A stretch of 64,000 nucleotides of DNA from contig CP073746.1 of assembly GCA_024397995.1 (NCBI GenBank), forward strand, positions 3,594,001 through 3,658,000. Reading direction: 5' to 3'. Both the position numbers and the translations under genes were made by a program. Origin of the DNA: a bacterium SCSIO 12827. GTDB taxonomy: Bacteria; Pseudomonadota; Alphaproteobacteria; Rhodospirillales; Casp-alpha2. Shown piece by piece: positions 10,796 to 21,354 of this stretch; position 1 is the stretch's first letter; each line of letters starts with the position of its first letter. The notes under the pieces were generated by a model, which was not told where the DNA came from, ran no database searches, and was given only the letters and a program-made list of their open reading frames with translations.

Positions 10796-11374
10796 ATGCG
10801 CGGATATTTCGGGATCGGGGTCGAGGGCATTTCCAAGACCATGAACGTGGGCAATCTGTTCCGCACGGCCCATGCCTTCGGCGCGTCCTTCGTGTTCACC
10901 ATCGACGCGACGTACGAGCGCACCATCGGGCAAAAATCCGACACCTCGAAAAGCGGCGGCCATGTGCCGTTCTACAGCTTTCCCACGGCGGATCAGGTGA
11001 TGCTGCCCGACGGCTGCAAACTGGTCGGGGTCGAACTTCTGGAAAATTCGATCGAACTGCCGAGCTTCCGCCACCCGCAGCAGGCGGCCTATGTCCTGGG
11101 GCCGGAGAGGGGCGAGCTGAGCCCCGCGATGATCGAACGCTGCGACCACATCATTCAGATTCCCATGTCGTTCTGCGTCAACGTCGGCATCGCCGGGGCC
11201 ATCGTCATGTACGACCGGCTGACCAGCCAGGGCCGCTTCGCCCCGCGCCCCGTGGCTGAGGGCGGCCCGATCGAGGAGCTGCCCGCCCCTCAGTTCGGCG
11301 GGCGCTTCTCGCGCAAGGAGCAGGCCCGCATGAAGGCCTTCGAGGATACGCCGCCGGAAGTCTATAACGACTAG
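10796..11374 (+). CDS. SpoU/TrmH-family RNA 2-prime-O-methyltransferase
   Basis: A 192-residue SPOUT methyltransferase with the three family motifs: motif 1 NVGNLFRTAHAFGA (about 18-31), motif 2 YVLGPERGELS (about 100-110) and motif 3 IIQIPMSFCVNVGIAGAI (about 121-138). Motif 3 reads CVNV rather than the common SLNV. There is no N-terminal RNA-binding extension, resembling single-domain tRNA enzymes such as TrmL. The target nucleotide is unknown. ATG 10796 has a GGGGATG element upstream. The stop shares a CTAG with the convergent asparaginase-II gene. Confidence 0.87.
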   Translation: MRGYFGIGVEGISKTMNVGNLFRTAHAFGASFVFTIDATYERTIGQKSDTSKSGGHVPFYSFPTADQVMLPDGCKLVGVELLENSIELPSFRHPQQAAYVLGPERGELSPAMIERCDHIIQIPMSFCVNVGIAGAIVMYDRLTSQGRFAPRPVAEGGPIEELPAPQFGGRFSRKEQARMKAFEDTPPEVYND

Positions 11375-12429
11375 GGCCGGTCCCAGCCCGCCTGCGGCCG
11401 CACGGCGCCGACGGGCACACCCGCCGCATTGACCACGGTCATCTCCAGGAACGGCGCCATGTCGGCGCGGGCGCCGTCGTCGAAGGCGCCCAGGAAATTC
11501 AGCACGTTCGCCATCATGCTGTCGGATGCGCGCTTGGTGCCGTCCTCGGCCTTGACCGCCACGCCCAATCCCAGGCCCGGCAGGATCGCCGCGTGCACGG
11601 CCTCGGCGCCGGTCTTGGTCGCGAACACGGGTGCGCCCGTGCGCTTGGCAACACCGATGCCCGCCGTCATGGCGGCATGATCCAGGCGCCCCCGCCCGGA
11701 AACCATGAAGTTGTGCTTGGCCATGGACTGGACGATGCGCTGGGCGGCCGCGCTGCGTACCGTGCCCAGGCCCGCCTTTGCCGGGTCGGCCATTTTCGCC
11801 ATGGCGCGGGCAAGAGCCGCAAGCGGCATGCCGTAGACGGGAATGCCGCAGCCGTCGACGCCGCGCCCGGTACCGGACAGTGCCGCCCCGCCCATGTCCA
11901 TGAGCGCCTGGTAAAGGCGCTGTTGCACCGGATGGTCCGCACCCGTGTAGCCATGAATATCCTCGCCCATGTGCAGGGCCGTCGCGAGAAAGCCCGTGTG
12001 CTTGCCCGAACAATTGTTGTGCAGCCGCGTCGGGGCCGCCCCCTGCTTGATCAGGCGATGGGCCGCTGTCTCGTCCGTCGGCATATGGGCGCCGCATTCC
12101 AGATCGTCCTCGCCCCGGCCGATGTCGGCCAACCAGGCCTCCACCGCCATGATATGGGCGGCCGAGGCGGAATGGGACGCCGTGGCCAGCGCAATGCGCT
12201 CATCGGTCAGCCGCCAATGATCCGCCGCCCCGGTTTCGATCAGGGCCAGGGTCTGCAGCGGCTTGATGGCCGACCGGGGAAAGATTTCCAATTCCCCGTC
12301 GCCCCAGGCATGAACAACGGTGCCGGCCGCGTCGGCGACCACCGCATGTACGCGGTGGCGGCTTTCGACCAGGGTGCCGCGCGTGACCTCGATGATCGCG
12401 GGGTTCGGCGAATGAATGGATTTTGTCAT
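11371..12429 (-). CDS. Asparaginase II family protein
   Basis: A 352-residue protein of the asparaginase-II (AnsA of Rhizobium etli) type, unrelated to E. coli-type asparaginases. Family segments seen are EIFPRSAIKPLQTLALIETGA, LATASHSASAAHI, LHNNCSGKHTGFLA and GVDGCGIPVYGMPL, all conserved in relatives. Predicted to hydrolyse L-asparagine to aspartate and ammonia, although several family members remain untested. ATG 12429 has GGGAAGG directly upstream; an in-frame ATG at 12444 lacks this. Cytoplasmic, with no signal peptide. Confidence 0.87.
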   Translation of the reverse strand: MTKSIHSPNPAIIEVTRGTLVESRHRVHAVVADAAGTVVHAWGDGELEIFPRSAIKPLQTLALIETGAADHWRLTDERIALATASHSASAAHIMAVEAWLADIGRGEDDLECGAHMPTDETAAHRLIKQGAAPTRLHNNCSGKHTGFLATALHMGEDIHGYTGADHPVQQRLYQALMDMGGAALSGTGRGVDGCGIPVYGMPLAALARAMAKMADPAKAGLGTVRSAAAQRIVQSMAKHNFMVSGRGRLDHAAMTAGIGVAKRTGAPVFATKTGAEAVHAAILPGLGLGVAVKAEDGTKRASDSMMANVLNFLGAFDDGARADMAPFLEMTVVNAAGVPVGAVRPQAGWDRP

Positions 12430-12529
12430 GCCTTCCCATGCCACCGAACGGGGGCCCTGGCAAGGGGGCCGGAAAGTTATCCCACCGCCCGGGCTTGAGG
12501 CCCGCCGCCGTCCCGGCTATCTATGAGCA

Positions 12530-13033
12530 ATGATCAAATGCATCGCCGCCACCCTCGCCGCCCTGGCCATCCTGACCCCCGCCGCCGCCCAGGCCGCGCC
12601 GGAACTGATCGGCCTGTTCGACGACTGGGAGGCCTATACGGCCAACGAGGCCGGGGCCAAGATCTGCTACATGGGGTCCGAGCCCAAGAAGATGGAGGGC
12701 AAGTATTCCGCGCGCGGCCGCGTGGTCATGCTGGTCACCCACCGGCCCAAGGACAAGGAGAAGGGCGTCGTTTCCGTGACCACGGGCTATACCTATAAGG
12801 AAGGCTCGGACGCCACGGTGACCATCGGCGACAAGACGTACAAGCTGTTCACCTCGGGCGGACATGCCTTCGCCGAAGAAGGCAAGGACGCGGCCCTGGT
12901 CGACGCCATGATCCGGGGTGCGGACATGGTCGTGAAGGGTACGTCGTCGCGCGGCACCCTGACCACCGATACCTATTCCCTAACCGGCTTCACCGCCGCC
13001 TGGAAGGCCATCGGCAAGGCCTGCGGCTACTGA
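12530..13033 (+). CDS. Invasion-associated locus B (IalB) family protein, exported
   Basis: A 167-residue secreted protein with a Sec signal peptide (about 1-22, cleavage after AQA). The mature domain has the IalB-family pattern: a cysteine in KICYMGSEPK, RVVMLVTHRP, VTIGDKTYKLF, and the closing MVVKGTSSRGTLTTDTYSL with a terminal cysteine in GKACGY. The two cysteines may form a disulfide. IalB was named for erythrocyte invasion by Bartonella, but the family is widespread in free-living alphaproteobacteria, so no virulence role is implied. The gene precedes rlmN by 55 bases. Confidence 0.82.
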   Translation: MIKCIAATLAALAILTPAAAQAAPELIGLFDDWEAYTANEAGAKICYMGSEPKKMEGKYSARGRVVMLVTHRPKDKEKGVVSVTTGYTYKEGSDATVTIGDKTYKLFTSGGHAFAEEGKDAALVDAMIRGADMVVKGTSSRGTLTTDTYSLTGFTAAWKAIGKACGY

Positions 13034-13088
13034 CCCCCTTCGCGTTTTCACGTTGGGAAGCGGGGCCGGACGCGCTATATGAGGGCCC

Positions 13089-14249
13089 ATGACGATTGAT
13101 GCTGCCCCTGAGAAGACCAATCTGGTCGGCCTGTCCCGTGAGGAACTGGCGGCGACGGTTGCCGCCGTGGGCGAAAAACCGTTCCGTACCAAGCAGTTGT
13201 GGCACTGGATCTATCATCAGGGGGCGACCGACTTCGCCCAGATGACGACCCTGGCCAAACCGTTGCGGGAAAAGCTGGCTGAAATCTTCGAAGTGCGGAA
13301 GCCCGTCGTCAGCCGCGAACAGACCTCGAACGACCGCACCCGCAAATGGCTGGTCAAGTTCGAGGACGGTAACGAGGCGGAAACCGTCTACATCCCCGAG
13401 GATGACCGGGGCGCGATCTGCATCTCGTCCCAGGTCGGCTGTACCCTGACCTGCACGTTCTGCCACACAGGCACGCAGAAACTGGTGCGCAACCTGACGT
13501 CTGCGGAAATCGTCGGCCAGTTCATGGTCGCCCGCGACAGTTACGGTGAATGGCCGACGCCCATGGACGGCGGGCGGATGATCTCCAACATCGTGATGAT
13601 GGGCATGGGCGAGCCCCTGTTCAATTACGATAACGTATCGAAAGCGCTGAAGATCATCATGGACGGCGAGGGCATCGCACTGTCCAAGCGGCGGATCACG
13701 CTGTCGACCTCGGGCGTGGTGCCGATGATGGAAAAATGCGGCGCGGAATTGGGCGTCAACCTGGCGGTCTCGCTGCATGCCGTGACGGATGAATTGCGCG
13801 ACGTTTTGGTGCCCATCAACAAGAAGTATCCGTTGAAGGATCTGATCCGCGCCTGCCGCGAATATCCGGGCGCCAACAACGCCCGGCGCATCACCTTCGA
13901 ATACGTGATGCTGAAGGGTGTGAACGATTCCGAGGCCGACGCCCGGGAACTGCTGCGCCTGGCCAAGGGCATCCCGGTCAAATTCAACCTGATCCCCTTC
14001 AACGCCTGGCCGGGGGCCCCCTATGAATGCTCGACGCCCGAGGCCATGGACAAGTTCGTCAACATCCTCAACGACGGCGGCTTTTCCTCGCCGATCCGCC
14101 AGCCCCGCGGCCGCGACATCATGGCCGCCTGCGGACAGTTGAAATCGGCGAGCGAGCGCGAACGCCTGAAACGCATGACGGCCCGGGTCGAAGCCCTGGT
14201 TCCCGAGGGCGCCGAGCCCGCTCCGCGCGACGCGGCGGGCAATGCCTGA
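13089..14249 (+). CDS. rlmN: Dual-specificity 23S rRNA/tRNA (adenine-C2)-methyltransferase RlmN
   Basis: Radical-SAM enzyme that methylates A2503 of 23S rRNA and A37 of certain tRNAs. The CX3CX2C iron-sulfur motif CTLTCTFC gives Cys118, Cys122 and Cys125, and the methyl-carrying cysteine of RlmN is matched by MAACGQL (about Cys348). Other family segments are [24 protein letters not shown] and FNLIPFN. Length 386 residues is normal. The stop overlaps the start of the DUF427 gene by eight bases, making rlmN the first gene of a four-gene overlapping set. Confidence 0.97.
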   Translation: MTIDAAPEKTNLVGLSREELAATVAAVGEKPFRTKQLWHWIYHQGATDFAQMTTLAKPLREKLAEIFEVRKPVVSREQTSNDRTRKWLVKFEDGNEAETVYIPEDDRGAICISSQVGCTLTCTFCHTGTQKLVRNLTSAEIVGQFMVARDSYGEWPTPMDGGRMISNIVMMGMGEPLFNYDNVSKALKIIMDGEGIALSKRRITLSTSGVVPMMEKCGAELGVNLAVSLHAVTDELRDVLVPINKKYPLKDLIRACREYPGANNARRITFEYVMLKGVNDSEADARELLRLAKGIPVKFNLIPFNAWPGAPYECSTPEAMDKFVNILNDGGFSSPIRQPRGRDIMAACGQLKSASERERLKRMTARVEALVPEGAEPAPRDAAGNA

Positions 14250-14634
14250 TCCGGCGATGGCCGCCGGCGGGATCACCATCGCCGATTTCCCCGAGCGCGT
14301 GCGCACCGCCGTTTGCGGCATCGTCATCGCCGACAGCACCAACACCAAGATCCTGCGCGAAGGCGACTATCCGCCAATGTTCTACTTTCCGCCCGAGGAC
14401 GTGCGCATGGGCGAGTTCCTGATCCCCACTCCCAAGCAGACCACCTGCCCCAAAAAGGGCGTGGCCCGCTATTGGACCTTCCGCCTGGGCGACACCGAGG
14501 TGCCCGACCTGGCCTGGGCCTATCCGGACCCGATCCCGGCCTGCGCCGCCATCAAGGACCATATCGCCTTCTATTGGGACCGCATGGACGTGTGGTTCGT
14601 CGGCGACAAGCCCGTATCGGCGCCCCCCGCATGA
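14242..14634 (+). CDS. DUF427 domain protein
   Basis: A 130-residue DUF427-type protein with short beta-strand motifs: [40 protein letters not shown] and the terminal [16 protein letters not shown]427 proteins form small sandwich folds of unknown biochemical role. It begins inside the last codons of rlmN and ends in an ATGA overlap with the next gene, so translation is probably coupled on both sides. Cytoplasmic, with no signal peptide or membrane helix. Confidence 0.85.
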   Translation: MPDPAMAAGGITIADFPERVRTAVCGIVIADSTNTKILREGDYPPMFYFPPEDVRMGEFLIPTPKQTTCPKKGVARYWTFRLGDTEVPDLAWAYPDPIPACAAIKDHIAFYWDRMDVWFVGDKPVSAPPA

Positions 14635-16346
14635 GTGCGTCCGCCAGGAAGGCCCCGCGCCTTGGCCGCCGCCTGTTGGTCGGCCCGACCTTGGGGTGGA
14701 AGCCCTATGCGCTGCTGACCCTGTTCTGCTGCATCCTGTTCCTGCCGGGCATCGCCAGCCTGCCGCCCTTGGACCGGGACGAAGCCCGCTTCGCCCAGGC
14801 GACCGCGCAGATGCTGGAAACCCAGGATTTCGTCGACATCCGTTTTCAGGACCAACCCCGCCACAAGAAGCCTGCCGGCATCCATTGGCTGCAGGCGGCC
14901 AGCGTCACCCTGCTGTCCGACGTGGCGGCCCGGGAGATCTGGGCTTACCGCGTGCCGTCCGTGATCGGTGCCTGGGCGGCGGTGCTGCTGACCTTCGCCA
15001 TCGGCACCCTGTTGTTCGACCGGCGCGCGGCCTTTGCGGCGGCGGCCATGCTGGCGGCCTCGACCCTGCTGATTCTGGAAGCCCATCAGGCCAAGACCGA
15101 CGCGGTGCTTCTGGCCTGCGTCCTGGCGCTGATGCTGCCGCTGGCCCGTCATTACCTGGCGGCGCGGGGTAAAACCGGCGCGGCCGGGTTCGGCTGGTCG
15201 CTGCTGTTCTGGCTCGCCATGGCCGCCGGCATTCTCATCAAGGGGCCGATCGCCCCCCTGATCGCGGTCCTGACCCTGGTCGCCCTGACCATCGCCGACC
15301 GCGACGGCAAATGGATCAAGGGCCTCGGCTGGCTGTGGGGTCTGCCGCTGATGCTGGCCCTCGCCCTGCCCTGGTTCCTCATGGTCGGCGGCGGCGATGA
15401 CGGCGGCGACGGGTTCGTCATGACGGCGATCACCACGGACCTGATCCCCAAGCTGCTGGGCGGGCAGGAATCCCATGGTGCACCGCCGGGATATTATGTC
15501 CTGACCATGCTGCTGTTCTTCTGGCCGGGGGTGTTCCTGGCCTGGCCGGCGGTTTACCGCGCCTGGCGGGAACGGGCCGATCCGGCGCTGCGCTTCTGTC
15601 TCGCCTGGCTGATCCCGGCCTGGATCCTGATGGAAATCATCCCGACCAAATTACCCCATTACGTATTGCCGCTTTACCCGGCCCTGGCCCTGGTCTGCGC
15701 GCGGTCGGCCATCGCCATCCTTGAGGGTGCCACCCCCTGGTACGACAAACGCGTCCTGTGGCTGACCGGCGGGCTCTGGGCCCTGGTCGGCCTGATCCTG
15801 GGCGGCGGGGCGGCCTATCTGCCACTTCATTTCGGGTTCGATTCAAACTGGCATACCTGGTTCTTCATCCTGTTCGCACTTTACCTTCTGGCCACCACGG
15901 CGGCGGCCATGAAACACCACGTCATCACCGAGGCCCTGGAGAATTCCCTGATTTCCGGGGGCATCCTGACCGCCATGGTGGTCTGGCTGATGGTATCGAA
16001 CTTCAGCCCCATGTGGGTCGCCGAACGGGCGGCACAGGCCGTGGCCGGGGAATTCAAGGACGGCCCGCCACCCGTAACCGCCGTTGCCGGATTTTCCGAG
16101 CCCTCCTTGGTATTTCTTTCCGGAACAGGAACGGTTTTGACCTCGGGCGGCGGGGCGGCGCAACATCTGTTGAACGAACCACAGGCCGCCGCCATCATCG
16201 AGGGCCGGGAAATGCCCGCCTTCACCCGGGCGATCGGTGACCGGGGGGCCGATATACGCGAAGCCGCCCAGGTATCCGGCATCAATTATTCCAAGGGTAA
16301 GCCCGTGACCCTGCATGTCTTCGTGCGGAAGGCCCCGGCCAAATGA
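14631..16346 (+). CDS. GT39/ArnT-like membrane glycosyltransferase
   Basis: A 571-residue integral membrane protein of the dolichyl-phosphate-mannose mannosyltransferase/ArnT class (GT-C fold). The first loop has the catalytic-type acidic motif LPPLDRDEARFAQATAQM, followed by RHKKPAGIHWLQAA, typical of ArnT-like enzymes that use polyprenyl-phosphate sugars. About eleven membrane helices follow, then a C-terminal soluble domain (about 480-571). ATG 14631 overlaps the DUF427 stop as ATGA. Probably glycosylates lipid A or another envelope acceptor on the periplasmic side; donor and acceptor are unknown. Confidence 0.9.
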   Translation: MSASARKAPRLGRRLLVGPTLGWKPYALLTLFCCILFLPGIASLPPLDRDEARFAQATAQMLETQDFVDIRFQDQPRHKKPAGIHWLQAASVTLLSDVAAREIWAYRVPSVIGAWAAVLLTFAIGTLLFDRRAAFAAAAMLAASTLLILEAHQAKTDAVLLACVLALMLPLARHYLAARGKTGAAGFGWSLLFWLAMAAGILIKGPIAPLIAVLTLVALTIADRDGKWIKGLGWLWGLPLMLALALPWFLMVGGGDDGGDGFVMTAITTDLIPKLLGGQESHGAPPGYYVLTMLLFFWPGVFLAWPAVYRAWRERADPALRFCLAWLIPAWILMEIIPTKLPHYVLPLYPALALVCARSAIAILEGATPWYDKRVLWLTGGLWALVGLILGGGAAYLPLHFGFDSNWHTWFFILFALYLLATTAAAMKHHVITEALENSLISGGILTAMVVWLMVSNFSPMWVAERAAQAVAGEFKDGPPPVTAVAGFSEPSLVFLSGTGTVLTSGGGAAQHLLNEPQAAAIIEGREMPAFTRAIGDRGADIREAAQVSGINYSKGKPVTLHVFVRKAPAK

Positions 16347-17011
16347 CGAACACGGCCGCGAAACCCCTGAACTGGGGCCTGATCATCGGCGGGTTCCTCG
16401 CCGCCGCCGCCGTCTCGGCCCTGTGCATGGCCTTCGTCGACGAAGCCGCCGCACGGTTCTTCCGTGACGCCTTCGATGCCGATCAGCGGCGGTTTTTCGG
16501 CCATACGGTAGGGGCCTTGGGCAAACCGGAAATCTATTTCGCCGCCGCCGCCGTGACCGCCGCCGCCTGCTGGGTCCTGCGCCGCCGCGTGGCCCAGGGG
16601 GGCGAGCGCCTGCGCTGTGCCATGCATGCCGCCCTGTTCGTGATTTTTTCCATCGCCTCTGCGGGGGTGCTGGTCAACCTGCTCAAATTCGTGATCGGGC
16701 GCATGCGGCCCCGTGAACTGCTGGAAAACGGGCTCACCGGCTTCCTCCCCTTCAACACGGATTTCGGCATGAACTCCTACCCATCCGGTCATTCCCAGAT
16801 GGTGTGGTCGTTGGCCGTATCCCTGTTCCTGATCTTTCCTCGCCTGTGGCCGGTGCTGTTCACCTTCGCCGCCGCCGTCGCCGCCAGCCGCTTTCTGGCC
16901 AGCGTCCATTTTGTGTCCGACGTGGTGATGGGCAGCTATATCGGCGCCGTGGTTCCGTTGCTGCTGAAACATTACTTTTATGATCGGCGCGGCATCCCCC
17001 TCCGCCCTTAA
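16343..17011 (+). CDS. PAP2-family membrane phosphatase
   Basis: A 222-residue membrane phosphatase with all three PAP2 motifs: KFVIGRMRP, PSGH and SRFLASVHFVSD. About six membrane helices surround them. Such enzymes dephosphorylate undecaprenyl diphosphate, phosphatidic acid or lipid A phosphates at the periplasmic face. It starts in an ATGA overlap with the GT39 gene, so the two are translationally coupled. A joint role is suggested: the transferase releases a polyprenyl carrier, and the phosphatase recycles carrier or trims the acceptor. That is inference. Confidence 0.9.
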   Translation: MTNTAAKPLNWGLIIGGFLAAAAVSALCMAFVDEAAARFFRDAFDADQRRFFGHTVGALGKPEIYFAAAAVTAAACWVLRRRVAQGGERLRCAMHAALFVIFSIASAGVLVNLLKFVIGRMRPRELLENGLTGFLPFNTDFGMNSYPSGHSQMVWSLAVSLFLIFPRLWPVLFTFAAAVAASRFLASVHFVSDVVMGSYIGAVVPLLLKHYFYDRRGIPLRP

Positions 17012-17092
17012 AGCCCCTGCCCCATTCAGACTGTCTTAACCGGTTGCGCCATAGACTCAGGCGCTTATCGGGGATGATCGAACTGGGGATCC

Positions 17093-18616
17093 ATGACCGT
17101 GTTGCGCCTGATCCGCACCCTATTCACCGCGGGCCTTGTTTGGGGGCTTGTCGCGCTGCCCGCCCATGCGGCGGAACCGGCACCGGGCCTTGAGGTGCGT
17201 ACCGGTCTGCACAAGGATTTCACCCGCCTGGTGCTGGAAACCCGTGCGCCTGTTCCCTACAAATTCGCCTTTCCCGGCAAGGACGAGATTGTCGTCACGG
17301 TGACCGGCGCGGCCCTGTCCGAAGCGGCCGACAAGCCCGAGGCCCAAGGCATCATCCGAGCCATCGAGATCGAACGTGACGCCCGCGGCAGCCGCCTGAT
17401 CATCAAGACGCGCCACCCCGCCGACATCCGTCGCCAGTTCACCCTGCTGCCCAAGGGCGGCCAGGGGGCGCGCATCGTCATCGACCTTGCCGCCGCCGCG
17501 CCGTCCCAACCACCTGCCCCGGCGCATCCCCGGATCCTGCTGCCGGCGCCGCATACCACCATCACCGTGGCCCCCGCATCCGCCCATCCGGCACCACATG
17601 CCCAGGCCCTGCCGGCCAGGCGCAAGACGCCACGGCCGATGCAACCCTTCGAGGTCGCCGCCGCCGGTGGCGGCGAAATGCTGTTCGACGGCGGCCCGGC
17701 CGAAGCCCTGGCGCAGCCGGTCGAATTGGCCCGGCAACCCCTGAACTCGGAAGAACTGGCGCCACAGGAACTCGCCCAGGCCGGCGGCCTGTCCGTCAAC
17801 GATTGGCTGATGCGCGAGGGCGGCAACCCGAACCTGCGCCCCATTCCCCCCGCACCGGCACCGGCCAGCGCCGTCAACCCGCCCGCGCCCCCGGCCTATC
17901 CGGCGACGCCGGTCTATCAGGCACCGATCCCCGCCGCCTACTCGGCACCCCCCGCCGCCCAAACCAATCCGTCCCATCCCGGCTACCGCGCAGCGCCGCA
18001 ACCGACGCCCACCTGGGCGCCCCCGCCCCGTGGCCAAGCAGCCGCCCCCCCGGGCGGAGACAGCGATCCCGCCGCCCGTTATGCCAGCCAAAAGCAATCC
18101 GTACCCGTCGAAGACCAGACCTCCGTCCGGCCGCAGCGGTTCTACGCCGGCATCGGCCTGGGCATGGGCATGCTCGATTACGAAAGCGACACCCCCAACA
18201 CGACGATCGACGAAAAGCCCTTCGCCTGGAAGATTTTCGGCGGCTACCGGCCCAACGACGTCCTGGCAATCGAAGCATCGATCGGCAAGGTCGGCGCGTT
18301 CGACGAAGACTTTGCCAGCGGCGCTTCGGTGGAAAGTCAGTTCCACGCCTTGACCGCGAGCGCGCTGATGTCGCTGCCCCTGAACGCGGCCATCAAGCCG
18401 TTCGCCCGTGCCGGCGTCAGCCTGTGGTGGGAAGATCGGGACCCGTCCAGCGGGAGCGGCCGCCAGGAGGAAACGGGGACAGGCGTTGTGCTCGGCCTGG
18501 GCGCGGACTACCGGTTTTCCGACCGCATGGCCCTGCGCGGTGAATGGGAGCTCTACATCCTGTCCGATACTGCCTATGCCAACGTGTTTTCAGCCAACGT
18601 GCTGTATAATTTCTAA
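17093..18616 (+). CDS. AMIN-like domain / outer-membrane beta-barrel fusion protein
   Basis: A 507-residue exported protein. A signal peptide (1-27, cleavage near AHA) leads to an AMIN-like beta domain (about 32-140: [28 protein letters not shown]) of the kind that targets peptidoglycan amidases and secretins to the cell wall. A Pro/Ala-rich low-complexity linker (about 140-345) and an OmpA-type eight-strand barrel (about 350-507) follow. The barrel starts [17 protein letters not shown] and ends in Phe after NVLYNF, as outer-membrane proteins do. The domain combination is unusual and suggests tethering of cell wall to outer membrane. ATG 17093 has a GGGGAT element. Confidence 0.8.
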   Translation: MTVLRLIRTLFTAGLVWGLVALPAHAAEPAPGLEVRTGLHKDFTRLVLETRAPVPYKFAFPGKDEIVVTVTGAALSEAADKPEAQGIIRAIEIERDARGSRLIIKTRHPADIRRQFTLLPKGGQGARIVIDLAAAAPSQPPAPAHPRILLPAPHTTITVAPASAHPAPHAQALPARRKTPRPMQPFEVAAAGGGEMLFDGGPAEALAQPVELARQPLNSEELAPQELAQAGGLSVNDWLMREGGNPNLRPIPPAPAPASAVNPPAPPAYPATPVYQAPIPAAYSAPPAAQTNPSHPGYRAAPQPTPTWAPPPRGQAAAPPGGDSDPAARYASQKQSVPVEDQTSVRPQRFYAGIGLGMGMLDYESDTPNTTIDEKPFAWKIFGGYRPNDVLAIEASIGKVGAFDEDFASGASVESQFHALTASALMSLPLNAAIKPFARAGVSLWWEDRDPSSGSGRQEETGTGVVLGLGADYRFSDRMALRGEWELYILSDTAYANVFSANVLYNF

Positions 18617-18650
18617 TCCCGCCGGTCGTTGATTTTTGCCGGGCGGCGTA

Positions 18651-18678
18651 TTGCGGCGGCAGGCGAAATCCCTATACT
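18651..18678 (+). promoter_or_regulatory. Candidate argG promoter
   Basis: TTGCGG (18651-18656), a 16-base spacer and TATACT (18673-18678) resemble a sigma-70 promoter. It would start transcription around 18685, about 48 bases before argG. Match judged by eye. Confidence 0.5.
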
Positions 18679-18732
18679 GCGCCGTCTTTCCGCCGGGCCG
18701 CTTGCCGCCCGCGCCGCATCAGGGAACCCGCC

Positions 18733-19941
<1,209 letters not shown>

Positions 19942-19983
19942 CGCCCACGCGTTCTCTGCCCGCGACGGACACCGCATAAAAAG

Positions 19984-20018
19984 ACGCCCCGGCCATCTTT
20001 GGCCGGGGCGTATCGTTT
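19984..20018. terminator. Bidirectional terminator between argG and the ABM gene
   Basis: An 11-pair stem (19984-19994 with 20001-20011), loop ATCTTT, followed by ATCGTTTT on the plus strand. On the minus strand the complement of the upstream ATAAAAAG gives a T tract. It serves argG and the convergent gene at 20036-20329. Confidence 0.85.
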
Positions 20019-20035
20019 TGCGTTGGTCGGTGGTC

Positions 20036-20329
20036 TTACGTCACCTTGCACCACACCACGCGTTTCGACGTGATCATGTCGTCGTAGCTGCCGCGCGTGG
20101 AGGCCAGCAGCGCCGAATTCATATGCGCGTCGACCGCCGCCTTATTTGTGTAAAGCTCGTACAGAAAGACACTGTCACTGGCTTCCGTGGGGTCAAGCAC
20201 GTCGAACTGCTCGCAACCCGGCTCCGAATCCAGGGTCATCTTGGCGTGGGTGCGCATGAGGGCGAGGAAATCATCCCGCCGCGCGGCCTTAACGCCGAAT
20301 TCCACCATCAGGGCGATCTTGCCGCTCAT
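20036..20329 (-). CDS. Antibiotic-biosynthesis-monooxygenase (ABM) domain protein
   Basis: A 97-residue ferredoxin-like alpha/beta protein with the ABM/quinol-monooxygenase pattern: VEFGVKAARRDDFLALMR, EPGCEQFDVLDPTE, VFLYELYTNKAAVDAHMNS. Members oxidise quinols or act as small heme- or anthranol-type oxygenases and often work as dimers. It follows the TauD gene by 27 bases on the same strand, so both may act on one catabolic substrate under the divergent LysR regulator. Actual activity is unknown. Confidence 0.83.
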   Translation of the reverse strand: MSGKIALMVEFGVKAARRDDFLALMRTHAKMTLDSEPGCEQFDVLDPTEASDSVFLYELYTNKAAVDAHMNSALLASTRGSYDDMITSKRVVWCKVT

Positions 20330-20356
20330 GTTCTTCGTCTCCGGTCCGAAAGGGGA

Positions 20357-21220
20357 TCAGGCGGGCACACCGCCCAAGGTCGAAATGCGGTGCAGGGTGC
20401 GCACCTTGTCCGGCGGCAGGTTCTTGGTCGTCGCCCGGTGCATGACGCAACGGTTGTCCCACAACACGATGGTGCCGGGGTCCCGCCATTTGAACTGGAA
20501 GTGAAATTCGGGCTTCGACAGGTGGTCGAACAGTTCGTCCAAAAGGTCCGCGCTTTCGATGGCATCCATGCCGACGATACCGCGCACGCCCGCCGACGCC
20601 CCCCGGAACACGAACAGGCCTTTGCGCCCCGTTTCCGGATGGGTGCGTACCAGGGGGCGGACGACCGGCGGGGTCTTTTCCATTTCTTCCGGCGTCAGGA
20701 AGTTCCAGCGCGATTCCGGATCGCCCCGGTTGGTTGACCAGCGGTACTGCGACACGTATTGCCGCCCGTCGATCCGAACCTTGGTCTTTTCCGGCAGGGC
20801 GTCATAGATCGCCTCCATGTCACCAAAAAAGGTGTCGCCGCCTTCGTCGGGGATTTCGATGGAGAACAGGATCGTCGCGTCGGCCGCGCGCTCCATGTAG
20901 GAGCGGTCCGAATGCCAGAACGATCCCGCGTCCTTGACGCCCAGCGGCTTGCCCAGGCGGGTCGAATTGGACAGCACCATGACCTTGGGAAAATCCGGGT
21001 GCAGAAAGTTCTTCACCGGATGTTCGACGGTTTCGCCGAACAGCTGGCCGAAGGCGTCGAACTGGGCGACGGACATGTCCTGACCCTCGATGACCAGCAC
21101 CTTGTGGTCGAGATAGGCCTGATGCAGATCGGCGGCCTGGGCGTTGGTGAGATTTCCGGCGTCGATCCCGGAAACCCGGGCGGCGAAACTTCCCCCGAGC
21201 CGTTCAACGGTCATGTTCAT
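20357..21220 (-). CDS. TauD/TfdA-family 2-oxoglutarate-dependent dioxygenase
   Basis: A 287-residue non-heme iron dioxygenase. The iron facial triad is visible as HSD (about His103 and Asp105) and a distal His (about 261 in CVMHRAT); the oxoglutarate-binding arginine is probably in VRTLHRIS. Typical substrates are taurine, aryl-oxyacetates, sulfonates or carnitine-like compounds; none can be chosen here. ATG 21220 (or 21214) fits the family start; the 34 codons before it are basic and unlike any relative. Diverges from a LysR gene and precedes an ABM monooxygenase gene. Confidence 0.88.
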   Translation of the reverse strand: MNMTVERLGGSFAARVSGIDAGNLTNAQAADLHQAYLDHKVLVIEGQDMSVAQFDAFGQLFGETVEHPVKNFLHPDFPKVMVLSNSTRLGKPLGVKDAGSFWHSDRSYMERAADATILFSIEIPDEGGDTFFGDMEAIYDALPEKTKVRIDGRQYVSQYRWSTNRGDPESRWNFLTPEEMEKTPPVVRPLVRTHPETGRKGLFVFRGASAGVRGIVGMDAIESADLLDELFDHLSKPEFHFQFKWRDPGTIVLWDNRCVMHRATTKNLPPDKVRTLHRISTLGGVPA

Positions 21221-21260
21221 GGTGGATGCATCCCTAGTTTTTCTACGTCGTTTTCTGGCC

Positions 21261-21317
21261 CGTTTGCATTCCGGGTCCTTGGCGCTATTGTACGCCGCCG
21301 CAAAAACGCGGCAAACG
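21261..21317. promoter_or_regulatory. Inverted half-sites between tauD-like and LysR genes
   Basis: CGTTTGC at 21261-21267 and its exact complement GCAAACG at 21311-21317 lie in the 134-base divergent intergenic region, 43 bases apart. The position suits a regulator contacting two sites by looping. Binding is inferred. Confidence 0.35.
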
Positions 21318-21354
21318 ATCAAATCTATCGAAGTGTTTGAGGAAATCTCCGCTC

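Noticed and set aside
12530..13033. Virulence gene (invasion-associated locus B)
   Set aside because: The family name comes from Bartonella, but members are common in free-living alphaproteobacteria and no other virulence genes are nearby.
21221..21322. N-terminal extension of the TauD-like frame
   Set aside because: Very basic, no relative has it, and it would run through the divergent control region shared with the LysR gene.
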